From positions 186,001 through 250,000 of the forward strand of contig NZ_CP043430.1 in the NCBI RefSeq assembly GCF_008271365.1: a stretch of DNA of 64,000 bases, given 5' to 3'. A program made the position numbers and the translations under genes. The stretch is from Microbacterium sp. 1S1 (GTDB taxonomy: Bacteria; Actinomycetota; Actinomycetes; Actinomycetales; Microbacteriaceae). Below the pieces are notes generated by a model that saw only the letters and a program-made list of their open reading frames with translations, was not told where the DNA came from and searched no databases. This document shows, piece after piece, positions 35,389 through 45,542 of the stretch; position 1 is the first letter of the stretch; each line of letters starts with the position of its first letter.

Positions 35389-36047
35389 GCGGAGACCTCC
35401 TGGTTGGCGCCGGACTTGGAGGCGATGAAGCCCTCGAGCGCGGCCTGGGTGAAGACGATGTCGTCGGAGACGAGCACGTCGTAGGCGTTGAGCTGGTCGT
35501 ACGTCAGCACGTGAACGTGGCCGAGGTTGCGGATGCTCTTGAGCGCGAGCTCGTCACCGCGCTCGATGACCACGAGGACGTTCTTCGACGTCGCGACCTG
35601 GGCGAGGAAGCCCGCGGCGGCCTTGGTCGACGGCGCGCCGTCGGTGCCGAAGGTGTCGATCGCGTGCAGACGGTCACCGCGGAAGCGGTCGCTGAGCGCG
35701 CCCAGCAGGGCGGCCGCGATCATCTTCTTGGGGGTGCGCTGCGAGTAGTCGCGCGGCTTCGGGCCGTGGACGATGCCACCGCCGGTCATGTGCGGCGCGC
35801 GGATCGAGCCCTGACGGGCGTTACCCGTGCCCTTCTGCTTGAAGGGCTTGCGGCCGGCACCCGAGACCTCGCCACGACGCTTGGTCGAGTGCGTGCCCTG
35901 GCGAGCCGCTGCGAGCTGCGCGACGACGACCTGGTGGATGAGCGGGATGTTCGTCTTGACGTCGAACAGAGCGGCGGGAAGCTCGACGGAGCCTGCCTTC
36001 TTGCCGTCTGCCGTGAGGACGTCGAGCGCGAGAGTGGAGTCAGCCAT
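35385..36047 (-). CDS. rplD: 50S ribosomal protein L4
   Basis: A 220-residue L4 with the tunnel-constriction loop [20 protein letters not shown] and [20 protein letters not shown]. In some bacteria L4 represses its own S10 operon through the mRNA leader; the long leader upstream of rpsJ here leaves that possible. Confidence 0.98.
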   Translation of the reverse strand: MADSTLALDVLTADGKKAGSVELPAALFDVKTNIPLIHQVVVAQLAAARQGTHSTKRRGEVSGAGRKPFKQKGTGNARQGSIRAPHMTGGGIVHGPKPRDYSQRTPKKMIAAALLGALSDRFRGDRLHAIDTFGTDGAPSTKAAAGFLAQVATSKNVLVVIERGDELALKSIRNLGHVHVLTYDQLNAYDVLVSDDIVFTQAALEGFIASKSGANQEVSA

Positions 36048-36049
36048 GA

Positions 36050-36709
36050 TCAGGCACCCTTCACTGCGTTGCGGACGTAGACGATGCGGCCGCGAGCACC
36101 GGGGACGGCGCCCTTGACGAGCATGAGTCCCTTCTCGATGTCGATGGCGTGCACCGTGAGGTTGAGGACGGTCACGCGCTCGCCACCCATACGGCCGGCC
36201 ATGCGCATGCCCTTGAAGACGCGGCTCGGGGTCGACGATGCGCCGATCGAACCGGGCTTGCGGTGGTTGCGGTGCGCACCGTGCGATGCCGAGACGCCCT
36301 TGAAGTTGTGGCGCTTCATGACACCGGCGGTGCCCTTGCCCTTGCTCGTGCCGACGACGTCGACGAGCTGCCCGGCCTCGAACGTGCCGTCCACCGTGAG
36401 CTCCTGGCCCAGCGTGTAGTCGGCGGCGTCGGCCGTGCGGATCTCGGTCACGTGGCGACGCGGCGTGACGCCGGCGGCCTCGAAGTGTGCCGAGAGGGGC
36501 TTGTTCACCTTGCGCGGGTCGATCTGGCCGTACGCGATCTGCACGGCGTTGTAGCCGTCCTTCTCGGGGGTACGGATCTGGGTGACCACGTTCGGCGCGA
36601 GCTCGATGACGGTGACGGGAACGAGCTTGCCGTTCTCGTTCCAGACCTGGGTCATGCCGAGCTTGGTGCCGAGCATGCCCTTGGAAACCTTGGAGTTGAT
36701 GTCAGCCAT
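36050..36709 (-). CDS. rplC: 50S ribosomal protein L3
   Basis: A 219-residue L3 near the peptidyl-transferase centre. It has [20 protein letters not shown] and the glutamine-loop region [20 protein letters not shown]. The start at 36709 is eight bases after the rpsJ stop. Confidence 0.98.
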   Translation of the reverse strand: MADINSKVSKGMLGTKLGMTQVWNENGKLVPVTVIELAPNVVTQIRTPEKDGYNAVQIAYGQIDPRKVNKPLSAHFEAAGVTPRRHVTEIRTADAADYTLGQELTVDGTFEAGQLVDVVGTSKGKGTAGVMKRHNFKGVSASHGAHRNHRKPGSIGASSTPSRVFKGMRMAGRMGGERVTVLNLTVHAIDIEKGLMLVKGAVPGARGRIVYVRNAVKGA

Positions 36710-36717
36710 GTCGAACC

Positions 36718-37026
36718 TCAGAGCTTGATCTCGATGTTGACGTCGGCCGGCAGGTCGAGACGCATCAGCGAGTCGACGGCCTTGGGCGTCGGGTCGACGA
36801 TGTCGATCAGGCGCTTGTGGGTGCGCATCTCGAAGTGCTCGCGGCTGTCCTTGTACTTGTGGGGCGACCGGATGACGCACACGACGTTCTTCTCGGTCGG
36901 AAGGGGCACGGGGCCGACGACGGTCGCGCCCGCACGGGTCACGGTGTCGACGATCTTGCGTGCGGACGTGTCGATGACCTCGTGGTCATACGACTTCAGG
37001 CGAATGCGGATCTTCTGTCCCGCCAT
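36718..37026 (-). CDS. rpsJ: 30S ribosomal protein S10
   Basis: A 102-residue S10, also the NusG/NusE partner in transcription-translation coupling. It starts [20 protein letters not shown] and has [20 protein letters not shown]. It is the first gene of the S10-spc run and follows a leader of more than 300 bases. Confidence 0.98.
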   Translation of the reverse strand: MAGQKIRIRLKSYDHEVIDTSARKIVDTVTRAGATVVGPVPLPTEKNVVCVIRSPHKYKDSREHFEMRTHKRLIDIVDPTPKAVDSLMRLDLPADVNIEIKL

Positions 37027-37383
37027 TGTCTGCTCTCTCTCTTTCAGCGTCTTACCGTCCTGGACCGGGTGGCCCTGGGGCATTGGACGCACGTCGGCGC
37101 TGTTCACGCCTCGGCACTCGTCTTCTCGGACTCCCCGACCTGGCGGTCTCGGAGCCTGTCGAAGAGGCTGCACCACTGTTCTGCTGTCAGCCGCACACCC
37201 GGAGGCGGACGGATGCCCGACTCCCGCCGCGCACGGCAGTGCCCTCGATGATGAAGGTGTCGGGATTGTGTTCTGCTGCCCGCGGCCTAGAACCCTGCAG
37301 CCTCCCGGAGGAGACGCCGTCTATGCACTGCCCTGGCAGTGATCCGGCGCACGCACAGCGGCGACGGAATATCGAACCTGTCT
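37027..37383 (-). other. Long 5' leader of the S10 operon
   Basis: No gene is supported here. With the promoter at 37384-37413 the rpsJ mRNA leader would be about 350 bases. It contains a near-perfect 16-base palindrome (37326-37341, arms CACTGCC and GGCAGTG) and one dispersed-repeat copy with a small stem-loop. Such length suggests RNA-based control of the operon, for example by L4, which is inference. Confidence 0.5.
37151..37170. repeat. Dispersed intergenic repeat, copy in the rpsJ leader
   Basis: Contains GGAGCCTGTCGAAGAGGCTG. AGCCT and AGGCT can form a five-base stem with a seven-base loop. Confidence 0.55.
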
Positions 37384-37413
37384 ATTCTGCCACGGCGGAT
37401 TTCACTTCCGCAA
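37384..37413 (-). promoter_or_regulatory. Candidate promoter of the S10 operon
   Basis: On the minus strand TTGCGG (37408-37413) and CAGAAT (37384-37389) are 18 bases apart, in a local AT-richer stretch of this otherwise GC-rich gap. Confidence 0.5.
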
Positions 37414-37483
37414 ACCCGGGCGTGTCGCGCTCACCGGACTCTCAGCGTCCTCGCTCCCCGGGGCACTCAGACGGCGGTGGAGC

Positions 37484-37515
37484 GCGGGGCGAGGCATCCC
37501 CATGCCTCGCCCCGC
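37484..37515. terminator. Strong hairpin in the long gap upstream of the S10 operon
   Basis: A perfect 14-base stem (37484-37497 with 37502-37515) with a CCCC loop. No recognised gene ends directly before it on either strand, so it may end an unannotated transcript read from the right. Confidence 0.6.
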
Positions 37516-37845
37516 TTGGGGAGGGCGTTCAGTGCGAGGGGGCACACCGAACGCGAGGAATCCGGCGTGAAGGGACGCCGGACGCCTCGACCGAGGGCGC
37601 GGCGGAGATCCCGCCGCGCAGGCGGGGAGACGCTCAGGCGCACGGAGTGCGCGCGTCGCACGATGATCCCCAAGATCGCTTTCCCCAGTTTCCGAACGCG
37701 GATGTACCGCGTGATTCGGGAGCCGAACCCCTTCGGCATCCCCGACCGCAAGATCCCCAGGCGGTCGAGATGATCCTACTCGATGCAAGCGCGAATGCGC
37801 CACATCCGAGGGCGCGGTGCACCCGCCCTCCCCCGTCCACGGAGA
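37516..37845 (-). other. Unassigned 330-base stretch, possible small RNA or small ORF
   Basis: No family could be recognised. A minus-strand frame here begins with GMPKGFGSRITRYIRVRKL but has no ribosome site and degrades into Arg/Pro-rich sequence. A TAGGAT box near 37770, a hairpin at 37562-37581 and the strong hairpin at 37484-37515 could delimit a transcript of about 270 bases. Confidence 0.3.
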
Positions 37846-37876
37846 AGCGGCGGCCCCGGCAAGGGGAGCCGCCGCT
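37846..37876 (-). terminator. Terminator of the Rv0909-like gene
   Basis: A nine-base perfect stem (37846-37854 with 37868-37876), extended by C-G pairs across one bulge, lies 20 bases after the stop. Confidence 0.6.
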
Positions 37877-37896
37877 CACCGCGGAGTCGCGGGGCC

Positions 37897-38109
37897 CTAC
37901 TCGTTGCCGACGGCCTTGTCGGCCTGAGCGCGGATCTCGTCGATCTTGTCCGCCGCTCCGGGCGCGATCTTCTTCGCGAAGTCGGCGACGCCGTCGAGCA
38001 CCTTGTCGCTGACGTCCTCTGCCTGCTCGCTCTTGACCGCCTCGGCCAGCTTGTCCTTGTTCTGCTCGTAGAGGTCCTTGCCCTTGTTGACGGCGTCCTC
38101 GATACCCAT
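37897..38109 (-). CDS. Small Rv0909/MT0933-type antitoxin-like protein
   Basis: A 70-residue, highly charged helical protein (MGIEDAVNKGKDLYEQNKDK and DGVADFAKKIAPGAADKIDE) resembling the MT0933/Rv0909 antitoxin-like family. No toxin gene lies next to it, so an antitoxin role is unsupported here, and a general stress or structural role is equally possible. The ATG at 38109 has GAAGGGG eight bases upstream; a longer in-frame start lacks a ribosome site. Confidence 0.75.
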   Translation of the reverse strand: MGIEDAVNKGKDLYEQNKDKLAEAVKSEQAEDVSDKVLDGVADFAKKIAPGAADKIDEIRAQADKAVGNE

Positions 38110-38208
38110 GTGAATCCCCTTCGGAGGTGTGCACACCCGACGATCTCGTCGGACACCCTCATTGTGCCGGGAGAACGCGAGCGACGGAACCGTCACGCCG
38201 GAAAACGA

Positions 38209-38242
38209 CAGAGGGGCCGAGCCCGAAGGCTCGACCCCTCTG
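38209..38242 (-). terminator. Terminator of tuf
   Basis: Fifteen-base arms (38209-38223 and 38228-38242) with one wobble pair and a CGAA tetraloop lie 15 bases after the tuf stop. The stem core resembles the spc terminator at 27392-27422. Confidence 0.85.
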
Positions 38243-38257
38243 CGAGGAAGCGGATGC

Positions 38258-39451
<1,194 letters not shown>

Positions 39452-39526
39452 TGGGTCCTCCTCAGGACGTCGTTGTAGAGGTGCCGGGCACTGGTTTGCG
39501 ACCGGTTCTCTACTGGTTAGGTTCTC

Positions 39527-39532
39527 AGTTTA
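39527..39532 (-). promoter_or_regulatory. Weak candidate minus-10 box for tuf
   Basis: TAAACT on the minus strand, about 76 bases before the start, without a good minus-35. It partly overlaps a seven-base inverted repeat (39508-39514 with 39532-39538) in the tuf leader. Confidence 0.3.
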
Positions 39533-39562
39533 GTAGAGAGGGAATGTGAAGTTGTAGGTGAC

Positions 39563-39610
39563 CTGGGAACCCCGGGTGCCTCGACAGGCTCAGCACCCCG
39601 GGGTTCCCAG
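39563..39610 (-). terminator. Large hairpin between fusA and tuf with repeat in its loop
   Basis: Arms 39563-39579 and 39593-39610 pair over 17 bases with one bulged G. The 13-base loop plus the top of the stem carries TGCCTCGACAGGCTCAGCA, a dispersed-repeat copy. It begins six bases after the fusA stop. Confidence 0.75.
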
Positions 39611-39615
39611 AAGTG

Positions 39616-41730
39616 TTACTCGCCCTTGGCCTTCTGGACGATCTCGTCGGCCACCGCGCGCGGGACCTCGGCGTAGCTGTCGAACTCCATCGAGTAGACG
39701 GCACGGCCGGAGGTCTTCGAGCGCAGGTCGCCGATGTAGCCGAACATCTCGGACAGCGGCACCGCGGCACGGACCACCTTGACGCCGGCGGCGTCCTCCA
39801 TCGACTGGATCTGGCCACGACGCGAGTTCAGGTCGCCGATGACGTCACCCATGTACTCCTCCGGAGTACGGACCTCGACGGCCATCAGCGGCTCGAGCAG
39901 CACGGGGTTGGCGCGGCGAGCGGCCTCCTTGAAGCCCATGGAGCCCGCGATCTTGAACGCCATCTCCGAGGAGTCGACGTCGTGCGCCGCACCGTCGACG
40001 ATGGTCGCCTTGACGCCCACCATCGGGTAGCCCGCGAGGACGCCGACATTCATCGCGTCCTGGAAACCGGCATCGATCGATCCGATGTACTCGCGCGGGA
40101 TACGGCCACCGGTGACCGCGTTCACGAACTCGTACGTCTTCTCGCCGTCGAGCTCGAGCGGCTCGATGTTGAACTGGATCTTGGCGAACTGGCCCGACCC
40201 ACCGGTCTGCTTCTTGTGCGTGTAGTCGTGCTTCTCGACGGCCTTGCGGATCGTCTCGCGGTACGCCACCTGCGGCTTGCCGACGTTCGCCTCGACGCGG
40301 AACTCGCGCTTCATGCGGTCCACGAGGATGTCGAGGTGCAGCTCGCCCATGCCCTTGATGGTCGTCTGACCGGTCTCGGGGTTGAGCTCGGTGCGGAAGG
40401 TCGGGTCCTCCTCAGCGAGCTTCTGGATCGCGAGACCCAGCTTCTCCTGGTCGGCCTTGGTCTTCGGCTCGATGGCGACCTCGATCACCGGCTCCGGGAA
40501 CGTCATCGACTCGAGGACGACCGGCTGCGCGATGTCGGCGAGGGTGTCACCGGTGGTGGTGTCCTTCAGACCGATGACCGCATAGATGTTGCCGGCGGTC
40601 AGCTTGTCGACCGGGTTCTCCTTGTTGGCGTGCATCTGGAAGATCTTCCCGATGCGCTCCTTCTTGCCCTTGGTCGAGTTGATGACCTGGGCACCCGACT
40701 CGAGCTCGCCCGAGTAGACGCGCACGTACGTCAGACGACCGAAGAACGGGTGCACGGCGACCTTGAAGGCCAGAGCCGCGAACGGGTCCTTCGCGTCGGG
40801 GTGACGCTCGATGATCTTCTCCTCGTCCTTCGGGTCGTGCGCCTCGATGGCGGGCACGTCCAGCGGGGACGGCAGGTAGTCGACGACGGCGTCCAGCATG
40901 GGCTGCACGCCACGGTTCTTGAACGCGGAGCCACAGAGGACCGGGTAGATCTCGCTGGCGACGACCATCTTGCGGATGGCGCCCTTGATCTCCGCGACGG
41001 TGAGCTCCTCGCCGCCGAAGAACTTCTCGAGAAGCTCCTCGTCCGACTCGGCGACCGTCTCGAGCAGCTGCTGGCGGTAGTCCTCGGCCTTGTCCTTGAG
41101 GTCGGCCGGGATCTCCTGCACCTCGTAGGAGGCACCCATGGTCACGTCACCCTTGGCATCGCCGGGCCACACCAGAGCGCGCATCTCGACGAGGTCGATG
41201 ACGCCGACGAAGTCGTTCTCGGCACCGATCGGGAGCTGCAGCACCAGCGGCTTGGCGCCGAGGCGGTTGATGATCGTGTCGACCGTGAAGTAGAAGTCCG
41301 CGCCGAGCTTGTCCATCTTGTTGACGAAGCAGATGCGGGGAACGTTGTACTTGTCGGCCTGACGCCACACGGTCTCGGACTGGGGCTCGACGCCCTCCTT
41401 GCCGTCGAACACGGCGACCGCGCCGTCGAGGACGCGGAGCGAGCGCTCCACCTCGACCGTGAAGTCGACGTGACCGGGGGTGTCGATGATGTTGATCTGG
41501 TTCTTGTTCCAGAAGCAGGTCACGGCGGCAGACGTGATCGTGATGCCGCGCTCCTTCTCCTGCTCCATCCAGTCGGTGGTCGAGGCGCCGTCGTGCGTCT
41601 CGCCGAGCTTGTGGTTGACGCCCGTGTAGAACAGGATGCGCTCGGTCGTCGTGGTCTTGCCGGCATCGATGTGCGCCATGATGCCGATGTTGCGGACCTT
41701 GCTCAGGTCCGTGAGCACGTCTTGTGCCAC
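39616..41730 (-). CDS. fusA: Elongation factor G
   Basis: A 704-residue translocation GTPase. The P-loop is [15 protein letters not shown], followed by [12 protein letters not shown] and [10 protein letters not shown]. Domain IV has the [20 protein letters not shown] loop, and the C-terminal domain includes [12 protein letters not shown]. Length matches the standard EF-G. It follows rpsG by a 93-base gap carrying a repeat copy. Confidence 0.99.
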   Translation of the reverse strand: MAQDVLTDLSKVRNIGIMAHIDAGKTTTTERILFYTGVNHKLGETHDGASTTDWMEQEKERGITITSAAVTCFWNKNQINIIDTPGHVDFTVEVERSLRVLDGAVAVFDGKEGVEPQSETVWRQADKYNVPRICFVNKMDKLGADFYFTVDTIINRLGAKPLVLQLPIGAENDFVGVIDLVEMRALVWPGDAKGDVTMGASYEVQEIPADLKDKAEDYRQQLLETVAESDEELLEKFFGGEELTVAEIKGAIRKMVVASEIYPVLCGSAFKNRGVQPMLDAVVDYLPSPLDVPAIEAHDPKDEEKIIERHPDAKDPFAALAFKVAVHPFFGRLTYVRVYSGELESGAQVINSTKGKKERIGKIFQMHANKENPVDKLTAGNIYAVIGLKDTTTGDTLADIAQPVVLESMTFPEPVIEVAIEPKTKADQEKLGLAIQKLAEEDPTFRTELNPETGQTTIKGMGELHLDILVDRMKREFRVEANVGKPQVAYRETIRKAVEKHDYTHKKQTGGSGQFAKIQFNIEPLELDGEKTYEFVNAVTGGRIPREYIGSIDAGFQDAMNVGVLAGYPMVGVKATIVDGAAHDVDSSEMAFKIAGSMGFKEAARRANPVLLEPLMAVEVRTPEEYMGDVIGDLNSRRGQIQSMEDAAGVKVVRAAVPLSEMFGYIGDLRSKTSGRAVYSMEFDSYAEVPRAVADEIVQKAKGE

Positions 41731-41800
41731 AGGAGTGTCCTTATCTTTTGGAGCAGTCGTACTGCGAAGAGGGGGTGCGACGGGCCCAGGAACGCGGAGC

Positions 41801-41823
41801 GGTCCCTGAGCCCGTCGAAGGGG
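41801..41823. repeat. Dispersed intergenic repeat, copy in rpsG-fusA gap
   Basis: Contains GGTCCCTGAGCCCGTCGAAG, the longest and least diverged copy of the element. Confidence 0.55.
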
Positions 41824-42294
41824 TTACCAGCGGTAGTGAGCGAACGCGCGGTTCGACTCGGCCATCTTGTGGGTGTCCTCACGGCGCTTGACCGCGGCAC
41901 CGAGGCCGTTCGACGCGTCCAGGATCTCGTTCTGGAGACGCTCGGTCATCGTCTTCTCACGACGACCCTTCGCGTAGCTCACGAGCCAGCGCAGCGCGAG
42001 CGTGTTCGCGCGGTGCGGCTTGACCTCGACCGGAACCTGGTAGGTCGAGCCACCGACGCGGCGGCTGCGGACCTCGAGCGTGGGGCGCACGTTGTCGAGC
42101 GCCTTCTTCAGGGTGGCGACGGCGTCCTGGCCGTTCTTCGCCTCGACGCCGCGGAGGGCGCCGTAGACGATCGACTCGGCCAGCGACTTCTTGCCGTCGA
42201 CGAGGATCTTGTTCACCAGCGAGGTGACGATCGGAGCGCCGTAGACCGGGTCGTTGACGACGGGGCGCTTGGGGGCGGGACCCTTACGAGGCAT
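41824..42294 (-). CDS. rpsG: 30S ribosomal protein S7
   Basis: A 156-residue S7, the organiser of the 30S head. It starts [20 protein letters not shown], has [18 protein letters not shown] and ends [12 protein letters not shown]. It follows rpsL by five bases. Confidence 0.99.
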   Translation of the reverse strand: MPRKGPAPKRPVVNDPVYGAPIVTSLVNKILVDGKKSLAESIVYGALRGVEAKNGQDAVATLKKALDNVRPTLEVRSRRVGGSTYQVPVEVKPHRANTLALRWLVSYAKGRREKTMTERLQNEILDASNGLGAAVKRREDTHKMAESNRAFAHYRW

Positions 42295-42299
42295 CTAAC

Positions 42300-42668
42300 T
42301 CAACCCTTCTTCGCGCCGTAGCGGGAACGAGCCTGCTTACGGTTCTTGACGGCCTGGGTGTCCAGGGCGCCACGGACGATCTTGTAACGCACACCGGGGA
42401 GGTCCTTAACACGACCGCCGCGGACGAGCACGAGGGAGTGCTCCTGCAGGTTGTGGCCCTCACCGGGGATGTACGCGGTGACCTCGGTCCCGTTGCGGAG
42501 CTTCACACGAGCGACCTTGCGCATCGCCGAGTTCGGCTTCTTCGGGGTGGTGGTGTAGACGCGGGTGCAGACCCCGGCCTGCTGCGGGTTCGACTTGAGC
42601 GCGGGCGCCTTGGTCTTCGAGACCTTGGGCGAGCGACCCTTGCGAACCAACTGCTGAATGGTTGGCAC
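42300..42668 (-). CDS. rpsL: 30S ribosomal protein S12
   Basis: A 122-residue S12 of the decoding centre. The [17 protein letters not shown] stretch has Lys43, and [17 protein letters not shown] has the second conserved Lys, both the residues of streptomycin-sensitive ribosomes. It is the first gene of the str operon, behind a leader of about 160 bases. Confidence 0.99.
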   Translation of the reverse strand: MPTIQQLVRKGRSPKVSKTKAPALKSNPQQAGVCTRVYTTTPKKPNSAMRKVARVKLRNGTEVTAYIPGEGHNLQEHSLVLVRGGRVKDLPGVRYKIVRGALDTQAVKNRKQARSRYGAKKG

Positions 42669-42834
42669 GTTCTCTCCTCATAGTGCTGCACGGTGACAGC
42701 GTGATGGGTTTCACATCATGACCCACCGGCACGCCGGAACCGACGAGCTTTTGGTGTGGTGGGTATGCCGTGGGGGCGGACCGGCGAGGTGCCGACGCCC
42801 AGCGCACACGTCAGGACGTGCACACACCTGATCA

Positions 42835-42863
42835 AGTGTAATGCCGCGTAACCTGACGGTCAA
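42835..42863 (-). promoter_or_regulatory. Promoter of the str operon (rpsL-rpsG-fusA)
   Basis: On the minus strand TTGACC (42858-42863) and TACACT (42835-42840) are separated by exactly 17 bases, the best sigma-70-type match in the window. It lies in the gap after the neighbouring hypothetical gene. Confidence 0.75.
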
Positions 42864-42893
42864 ATGTCGGCCACGCCGTCGAACCGCGCGGCG

Positions 42894-43541
42894 TCAGGGG
42901 ATGTCGGGGTCGAACGGAGAGTCCAGCGACTCCGTGAGTTCGGCGAGGAGGGCTTCGATCTGGGGCTCGACGTGCCGGGACACCGCAGCCTGGATCGCGA
43001 TGCGGTGCCGCAGCAGCATCCCGCAGATCTCCCGCCCCACGAGGTTCGCGTACTCGTCCGCGAGGGCCACCTCCTGCCGCAGCGCCGTCTTGGCCTCCTC
43101 GGACAGCGGCGGCAGGGGCGGGAGCTCGGCCGCCGAGTCGTCGGCGAGGCCGGCGATCGTGAAGAGGAACGGCGCGCCGGGCACGGGCTCCGGGTCCAGC
43201 GGCATGCCCTCGAACTCGGGATCGAGGTCCTCCGTCGGACGGTAGCTGCGCGCGCGGTTGCGAGCCGCCTGCTGATCGAGCTCACGCTGGAGCGTCGGCA
43301 GGTTCCGTGCCGTGTACTCGGCGACGGCGTGGTCGACGATGGTCTTGATCCGCGTCGAGAGACCGTGCTGCACGCCGTGCGGTGTGGTGCCGGCGATCCC
43401 GGCCGCCGCGAGGATGGGCGAGCCGAGACAGCGGCGGCAGGGCGCGGTCCGGCCACGGTGGGTCGCCGGCTCCCAGCGCGGCACCCAGCGCAGCCAGGCC
43501 TCGACGGCCTGGTCGACCTGCGTCTCCAACGAGCGCTCCAC
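42894..43541 (-). CDS. Hypothetical cytoplasmic protein
   Basis: A 215-residue protein not recognised. It is acidic and helical, with an early CRRC motif (TAPCRRCLGSPILAAAGIAG) that could bind metal if paired, and a C-terminal helical region EICGMLLRHRIAIQAAVSRH. No signal peptide or membrane segment is visible. The GTG at 43541 is chosen because TACGCT lies exactly six bases upstream. An earlier start at 43607 would overlap the next gene and add 22 weak residues. Its position beside the str operon is probably incidental. Confidence 0.7.
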   Translation of the reverse strand: MERSLETQVDQAVEAWLRWVPRWEPATHRGRTAPCRRCLGSPILAAAGIAGTTPHGVQHGLSTRIKTIVDHAVAEYTARNLPTLQRELDQQAARNRARSYRPTEDLDPEFEGMPLDPEPVPGAPFLFTIAGLADDSAAELPPLPPLSEEAKTALRQEVALADEYANLVGREICGMLLRHRIAIQAAVSRHVEPQIEALLAELTESLDSPFDPDIP

Positions 43542-43547
43542 CCCACC

Positions 43548-43553
43548 AGCGTA
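43548..43553 (-). promoter_or_regulatory. Minus-10 box TACGCT of a leaderless promoter
   Basis: TACGCT, six bases, then the GTG start of the hypothetical gene; it decides the start. Confidence 0.6.
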
Positions 43554-43590
43554 CGGCGCGGCGCCGCTCACGGAGCGGATTTCCCGGGTG

Positions 43591-44019
43591 TCACTCCCCG
43601 TCGTCACGCTCCCAGGGCCAACGCGGCCGTGCGGATCGCGTCCTGCGGAGCGCGATACCGCCCCATGCCGCCACCGCCGCAGCGGCCAGGAGCACGAGGC
43701 TCGCTCCGCCGCGGACGAGGTCTCCGGCGACGGCCGTGGCCACGACCAGGTCGCCCGTCGCCGTGAGCGTTGCGATCCAGACGATGACCAGGTGCACGAG
43801 AGCCGTGAGCAGCGCGATCACCGGCGCGGAGCCGAAGGAGGCGTGGCCACGTCGTACCGTCGCCCACAGGACGAGGGCGAACACGACGACGGCCGCGGCC
43901 ATGCCGGACACACCGGGCACCTGCCCCAGGCCCGGCACGCCGATGATGTCGCGGTCGGTGGCGACACTCAGCGCCCCGAGACCGAAGACGGCGAGGGCGA
44001 AGAAGCCGATGGTGGCCAT
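43591..44019 (-). CDS. Hypothetical four-segment membrane protein
   Basis: A 142-residue membrane protein with four hydrophobic segments (roughly residues 3-20, 37-57, 66-87 and 100-122) and a basic C-terminal tail ending in an acidic cluster. No family was recognised. The ATG at 44019 is preferred; a GTG one codon upstream is possible. It lies between a terminator and the unknown gene downstream, on the same strand. Confidence 0.65.
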   Translation of the reverse strand: MATIGFFALAVFGLGALSVATDRDIIGVPGLGQVPGVSGMAAAVVVFALVLWATVRRGHASFGSAPVIALLTALVHLVIVWIATLTATGDLVVATAVAGDLVRGGASLVLLAAAAVAAWGGIALRRTRSARPRWPWERDDGE

Positions 44020-44035
44020 CACCGCAGCGAGGACA

Positions 44036-44074
44036 GCCGAAACCCCCGCGGACTCGGGCCCGCGGGGGTTCGGC
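44036..44074 (-). terminator. Terminator of the tandem-repeat membrane protein gene
   Basis: Arms 44036-44051 and 44060-44074 pair over 15 bases with one bulged A and an eight-base loop, starting 17 bases after the stop. Confidence 0.75.
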
Positions 44075-44090
44075 GTGGTGGTGTTCGTGA

Positions 44091-45197
44091 TTACCTCGAA
44101 AGCGTGGGACCGGCCTCGAGGGTGCGCTCGTACTCGCGCTGCGCCTCCTCGTTCAGCTCAGTCTTGCGGGCACCGCTGCGGGCCACCCAGGCGCCGAACC
44201 AGATCGTGAGCTCGCGGGCGAAGACGAAGGCGGCGATGGCCAGCGGTGCCAGGAGCTGCTCCCCCGCGAGTTCGAGGCCCTGGGATGCGGTGAGCTTCCA
44301 GAACGGCGCCTCGAAGAGCTGTCCCAGGATGTGCCCGGCGTACGCGATCAAGCCCACGATGATGCCGAAGACCACCCACAGCCCCCATCGGCCGCGGTTG
44401 ATGATCGCGCCGAGGAGCCAGAAGCCGAGGAAGAACACGACAACCGGAGTCCAGAAACCCCAGGTGAGCAGCGGGGCGACAAGCGCCTCGCCGATGTTCT
44501 CCCCGTTGACGTCGCCGGCGAGGGCACCGAGGCCGAGCGTGGTGGCGAGATAGAGCAGGGCGAACGCGACGGTCGCGAGCAGACCGATCGCTCCGGCCGT
44601 GCCACGGTTTCCGCGTTCGCGGGGCGGCTCCGGCGCCTGGACGAAGATGGGCTGCGGCTGCTGCGGGGCGGCCGAACCGTTCGCGAGCGGCTCGGACGGC
44701 ACGATGCGGGTCTCGGTGTCGTCGGCGTGCGAGGCGTACGCCGCACCCGCCATGGCCGACTCCTCGTGTGCGGGGGTGGTCGGCGTCGCGTACAGCGACG
44801 TCTCCGGCGTCGCGTACAGCGACGTCTCGGGGGTCGCATCGCGACGGTCGGCGTCGCGGAGATCGGCGTCTCGGCGGTCGGCGGTGAACCGGTCGTTCTC
44901 GGTACGCGAAGGCGTCGGGACCGTGGACCCGAAGGTGCCGGGGTGCTCCCGCTCGGCGGCCTCGAAGGCGGCGAGGTCGGGATCGACGGCGGGCTCCTGA
45001 CGCGTGACGGCCGGATCTGCGGCGGCCTCGCCGGACGGGGCGGCGTCGGTGTTCACGCCGTCCGCACGCGTGTCGTCGGCGTGGCCGGGGACATCTCCGC
45101 GGGCCGCCGCTGCGGCGTCGAGACCGGCGTTCGCGCTGTCGACGACGTCGTCGACGTCGTTCGGCTTCTCGGGCTGACGAGCCTCGGGATCACTCAT
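44091..45197 (-). CDS. Hypothetical membrane protein with long acidic repeat-bearing N-terminus
   Basis: A 368-residue protein. Residues 1-200 are predicted disordered and acidic, with two tandem repeats: an Arg-Asp-Ala run (RRDADLRDADRRDA) and ETSLYATP twice in a row. The second is encoded by two nearly identical 24-base units at 44785-44832. Residues of about 204-330 contain four membrane segments (GAIGLLATVAFALLYLATTL through to LAPLAIAAFVFAREL). The C-terminus is charged. Function is unknown. Confidence 0.72.
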   Translation of the reverse strand: MSDPEARQPEKPNDVDDVVDSANAGLDAAAAARGDVPGHADDTRADGVNTDAAPSGEAAADPAVTRQEPAVDPDLAAFEAAEREHPGTFGSTVPTPSRTENDRFTADRRDADLRDADRRDATPETSLYATPETSLYATPTTPAHEESAMAGAAYASHADDTETRIVPSEPLANGSAAPQQPQPIFVQAPEPPRERGNRGTAGAIGLLATVAFALLYLATTLGLGALAGDVNGENIGEALVAPLLTWGFWTPVVVFFLGFWLLGAIINRGRWGLWVVFGIIVGLIAYAGHILGQLFEAPFWKLTASQGLELAGEQLLAPLAIAAFVFARELTIWFGAWVARSGARKTELNEEAQREYERTLEAGPTLSR

Positions 45198-45310
45198 GGG
45201 ATGCGCCTCTCATCGGGGATGTGCAGTGCGAGGTTACCGCTGCGCGTCCCGGCGCTTCCGGAGGCGTGCCGACGTGTCGCCATTCGGGTGCGTCCCGACG
45301 CGCGCGCCCT

Positions 45311-45463
45311 TCACGGGAAGGCGTTGCGGAGGGCGTCGCCGGCGAACTGTGCCAGGACCGGCAGCATCGGCAGAGAGAGCCAGATGAGGGCACCGACGAT
45401 CGCGGCGCACACGATGCCGGCGACCCAGCTCATCCCGAGGTTGCGTCCCCCCACCCGTGCCAT
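45311..45463 (-). CDS. Small single-pass membrane protein
   Basis: A 50-residue protein with a basic N-terminus (MARVGGRNLGMS) and one long hydrophobic segment (residues 13-43). No family was recognised. The ATG at 45463 is set by TACGGT exactly six bases upstream. It lies in a gap between the tandem-repeat protein and the HAAS/PadR pair. Confidence 0.6.
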   Translation of the reverse strand: MARVGGRNLGMSWVAGIVCAAIVGALIWLSLPMLPVLAQFAGDALRNAFP

Positions 45464-45469
45464 GACTCC

Positions 45470-45475
45470 ACCGTA
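45470..45475 (-). promoter_or_regulatory. Minus-10 box TACGGT of a leaderless promoter
   Basis: TACGGT, six bases, then the ATG of the 50-residue membrane protein. Confidence 0.55.
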
Positions 45476-45542
45476 GGACGGGGTCCCGCCGTGGGACGGG
45501 AGCAACGCCGTGCGACGATGCGGTCAGCGCGACGCGACGGCC

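Noticed and set aside
37467..37751. A 94-codon minus-strand frame in the gap before the S10 operon
   Set aside because: No ATG with a ribosome site, composition turns Arg/Pro/Ser-rich, and its end runs through a perfect hairpin; kept only as part of a possible transcript.
37897..38109. A toxin-antitoxin module
   Set aside because: The Rv0909-like protein has no adjacent toxin gene, so the family name alone does not support a module.
39613..42321. A 902-codon plus-strand open frame opposite fusA and rpsG
   Set aside because: Mirror of highly conserved elongation factor codons; Leu/Val/Asp/Arg-biased without any motif.
44785..44832. Short direct repeats as a possible CRISPR or minisatellite
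   Set aside because: Only two 24-base units, in frame inside a coding region, with no spacers.
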